8,241 nucleotides of DNA from JAOAFX01 sp965649105 (GTDB lineage Bacteria; Hydrothermota; Tepidihabitantia; SM23-42; JAOAFX01), in contig CBFGJP010000097.1 in NCBI GenBank assembly GCA_965649105.1, positions 1 to 8,241 of the forward strand. The letters run 5' to 3'. Position numbers and translations under genes: made by a program. The notes below the pieces were generated by a model. The model searched no databases. It was not told the DNA's origin and saw only the letters and a list, made by a program, of their open reading frames with translations. Every line of letters begins with the position of its first letter. The first letter of the stretch is position 1. Below, piece after piece: positions 6,991-8,241 of the stretch.

Positions 6991-7971
6991 TCACCTTATT
7001 GTAAACCCTGCAATTAAATTATGGGTCTGGTAATGGGGCACAAAGTTATAGTCATAATGGATGAAGAAAATTCCCAGTTTGAAAGTAGCCCCCAAAATTG
7101 CCCGATAACTATTTTGGGCAGTGAGTTCTTCATTCACTTCCTTAGTAGTCTTTATTTTATTAGGGGGATTTAATGTATCAGGAATTTCAAATTCAAATTC
7201 GTAGGTAAAATGGACTTTTGTGCCTTCAAATCCAAATCCTACCATTGGTTCAAAGACGATTAAATTTTTGGAAATAATCGTCTGCACATTCCAGGTATGG
7301 CTTGATACTATCTTATAGCCAGTGGAATCCATTATTCCAAAATCCTGTATCGCACCGCCAATGGCAATATCGAAGGGAAGAGGAACATTTTTCATAAAAG
7401 GCAAACTATTTATATGCTGTTTCAATCCTATTCCAAGAAATTTTACTCTTGACCCCTTAAAAGTGAAAGGAATATATCTTATAATCACTTCTGAACCCAT
7501 TATCAACCCAACATTCAATTGAGGGACTGCTAACGGAATCATTGAAAGGTTAAATCCACCAGGAATATATGGTGGGATACCTACTGAATTACCCGAAACA
7601 GGCACATCTGTTTTTTCTTTAGGACCGAATATCGTACTAACGCTATCAAGCACCAGTGAATCATAATATAGTTTATTATTCGCAAGTGAGCAGGTAAGGA
7701 CCTTGGCATCAAAGTATTTGCCCATCTCAGGAATCTGAATCAACATACCCCTTACGCCGATATCAAAACCGAGGGATTTGTGGCTCCGTGCACTGTGGAA
7801 AAGACCGGTTGAAATTCCAGTGCCAAACGAGGTGATTAAAGGTTGTGTATATCCTTCAAGCAGGTCTTCACTTACCTTTTTTATCTTTTCTGCCAGTGCC
7901 TCATAATCTTGTTGTGCAAAAAGAGAAGCGATACATAAAACGGTCAATAAAATGATTTTTTTTACTCTCAT
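6991..7971 (-). CDS. Putative outer-membrane beta-barrel protein with signal peptide
   Basis: A 326-residue exported protein of unknown role. The N-terminus is a classic Sec signal peptide (RVKK, then the hydrophobic stretch IILLTVLCIASLFA), with cleavage likely after A19 or Q20. A short helical segment follows (about 22-40). After that come many alternating hydrophobic/polar strands, Gly/aromatic-rich turns, and a C-terminal strand ending AGFTIR, as in beta-barrels. The order 'STGLFHSARSHKSLGFDIGV ... TIFGP ... PPYIPGG' recalls the DUF6588-type proteins of Bacteroidetes and relatives; I hold this from memory with moderate confidence. It has its own promoter, predicts a nearly leaderless transcript, and has no SD. 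It ends about 143 bp before the -35 box of the next promoter with no clear terminator, so some readthrough into the tRNA-Leu operon is possible. A secreted non-barrel beta protein is the alternative. Confidence 0.85.
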   Translation of the reverse strand: MRVKKIILLTVLCIASLFAQQDYEALAEKIKKVSEDLLEGYTQPLITSFGTGISTGLFHSARSHKSLGFDIGVRGMLIQIPEMGKYFDAKVLTCSLANNKLYYDSLVLDSVSTIFGPKEKTDVPVSGNSVGIPPYIPGGFNLSMIPLAVPQLNVGLIMGSEVIIRYIPFTFKGSRVKFLGIGLKQHINSLPFMKNVPLPFDIAIGGAIQDFGIMDSTGYKIVSSHTWNVQTIISKNLIVFEPMVGFGFEGTKVHFTYEFEFEIPDTLNPPNKIKTTKEVNEELTAQNSYRAILGATFKLGIFFIHYDYNFVPHYQTHNLIAGFTIR

Positions 7972-7979
7972 AGTAGTTA

Positions 7980-8007
7980 AGTATAACTATATTTCACAAT
8001 CTGTCAA
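7980..8007 (-). promoter_or_regulatory. Sigma70-type promoter predicting a leaderless mRNA
   Basis: On the minus strand the -35 box is TTGACA (8007-8002) and the -10 box is TATACT (7985-7980), with a 16-nt spacer. A start about 7 nt past the -10 box falls near 7973, only about 2 nt before the ATG at 7971. No SD-like sequence lies between the -10 box and the ATG. Confidence 0.75.
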
Positions 8008-8062
8008 GTACCAAAAATTAAGTTAGATGTAGTGACCGATTGAAGAAACTTTTTTAATATTT

Positions 8063-8086
8063 ACAGGTCAACCCATCCGGACCTGT
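8063..8086. repeat. Perfect 7-bp inverted repeat in the tRNA-Asp/OMP gap
   Basis: ACAGGTC (8063-8069) and GACCTGT (8080-8086) are perfect inverted arms around a 10-nt loop. The repeat lies downstream of tRNA-Asp and 55 bp upstream of the -35 box of the outer-membrane protein gene. On neither strand is the hairpin directly followed by a good U-tract (AAATATTAAAAAA on the minus strand), so it is not a textbook terminator. It could be a regulator site, an RNA processing hairpin or chance. The rest of 7972-8143 shows only the promoter. Confidence 0.4.
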
Positions 8087-8143
8087 TCCTAATGTTTTAA
8101 TAAATTTCTACTATTTTTTGCTGGGGATATGAGAATTAAAAAG

Positions 8144-8218
8144 CGGGGCCGACGAGATTTGAACTCGCGACCTCCTGCGTGACAGGCAGGCGTTCTAACC
8201 AAGCTGAACTACGACCCC
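8144..8218 (-). tRNA. tRNA-Asp(GUC)
   Basis: A 75-nt tRNA. The acceptor arms GGGGTCG and CGGCCCC pair with one T-G wobble, followed by discriminator G. The anticodon stem CCTGC/GCAGG encloses CTGTCAC, giving anticodon GUC (8183-8181) for GAU/GAC. The T-arm CGAGT-TCGAATC-TCG is standard. CCA is not encoded (CTT follows). Its promoter lies beyond the window's right edge. A T5 run (8142-8138) follows 1 nt after the discriminator. Confidence 0.97.
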
Positions 8219-8241
8219 TTTAAATGCACTAAACAATCAGG

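Noticed and set aside
8063..8086. Intrinsic terminator for tRNA-Asp
   Set aside because: The hairpin exists, but the following minus-strand sequence is A-rich rather than a U-tract, so it is reported only as an inverted repeat.
1..8241. CRISPR array, insertion sequence, phage or plasmid genes
   Set aside because: No spaced direct repeats, transposase or integrase motifs, or terminal repeats were seen; gene content is core housekeeping plus signalling.

Overview
The window reads as a piece of bacterial chromosome with all recognisable genes on the minus strand. It is AT-rich and tightly packed, and the genes often overlap by a few bases. A signal-peptide-bearing, beta-barrel-like protein implies an outer membrane. 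That protein's style, together with the 'AHQLxTPLSS' type of membrane histidine kinase, recalls the FCB group and neighbouring candidate phyla such as WOR-3/Stahlbacteria. This placement is an impression, not a computed assignment.

In transcription order (right to left): a tRNA-Asp(GUC) (8218-8144); a 172-bp gap holding an unexplained inverted repeat and a strong sigma70-type promoter; a putative outer-membrane protein gene (7971-6991) whose promoter predicts an almost leaderless mRNA; a 198-bp gap holding a perfect-consensus promoter (TTGACA-N16-TATAAT); then one long apparent operon. The operon runs tRNA-Leu(UAG), tig, clpP, clpX, a hypothetical GT9-like protein, a GAF-GAF-GGDEF diguanylate cyclase, and a membrane sensor histidine kinase cut off by the window's left edge. 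No stretch without a gene exceeds 300 bases.

The first half of the operon is the widespread protein-quality-control module: trigger factor folds nascent chains, and ClpX unfolds proteins and feeds them to the ClpP peptidase. In many bacteria lon follows clpX. Here that place is taken by the GT9-like protein and two signalling proteins, linked by ATGA start/stop overlaps or by a gap of at most 16 nt, so protein turnover and c-di-GMP/phosphorelay signalling are probably co-expressed.

The points most worth a second look are: (1) ClpP has Asn at the position of the catalytic-triad Asp; (2) tRNA-Leu sits only 23 nt upstream of the tig start codon and appears to share its promoter; (3) the trigger factor PPIase domain is shortened; (4) the lon slot is occupied by signalling genes and an unrecognised GT9-like protein; (5) the outer-membrane protein mRNA is predicted to be leaderless.
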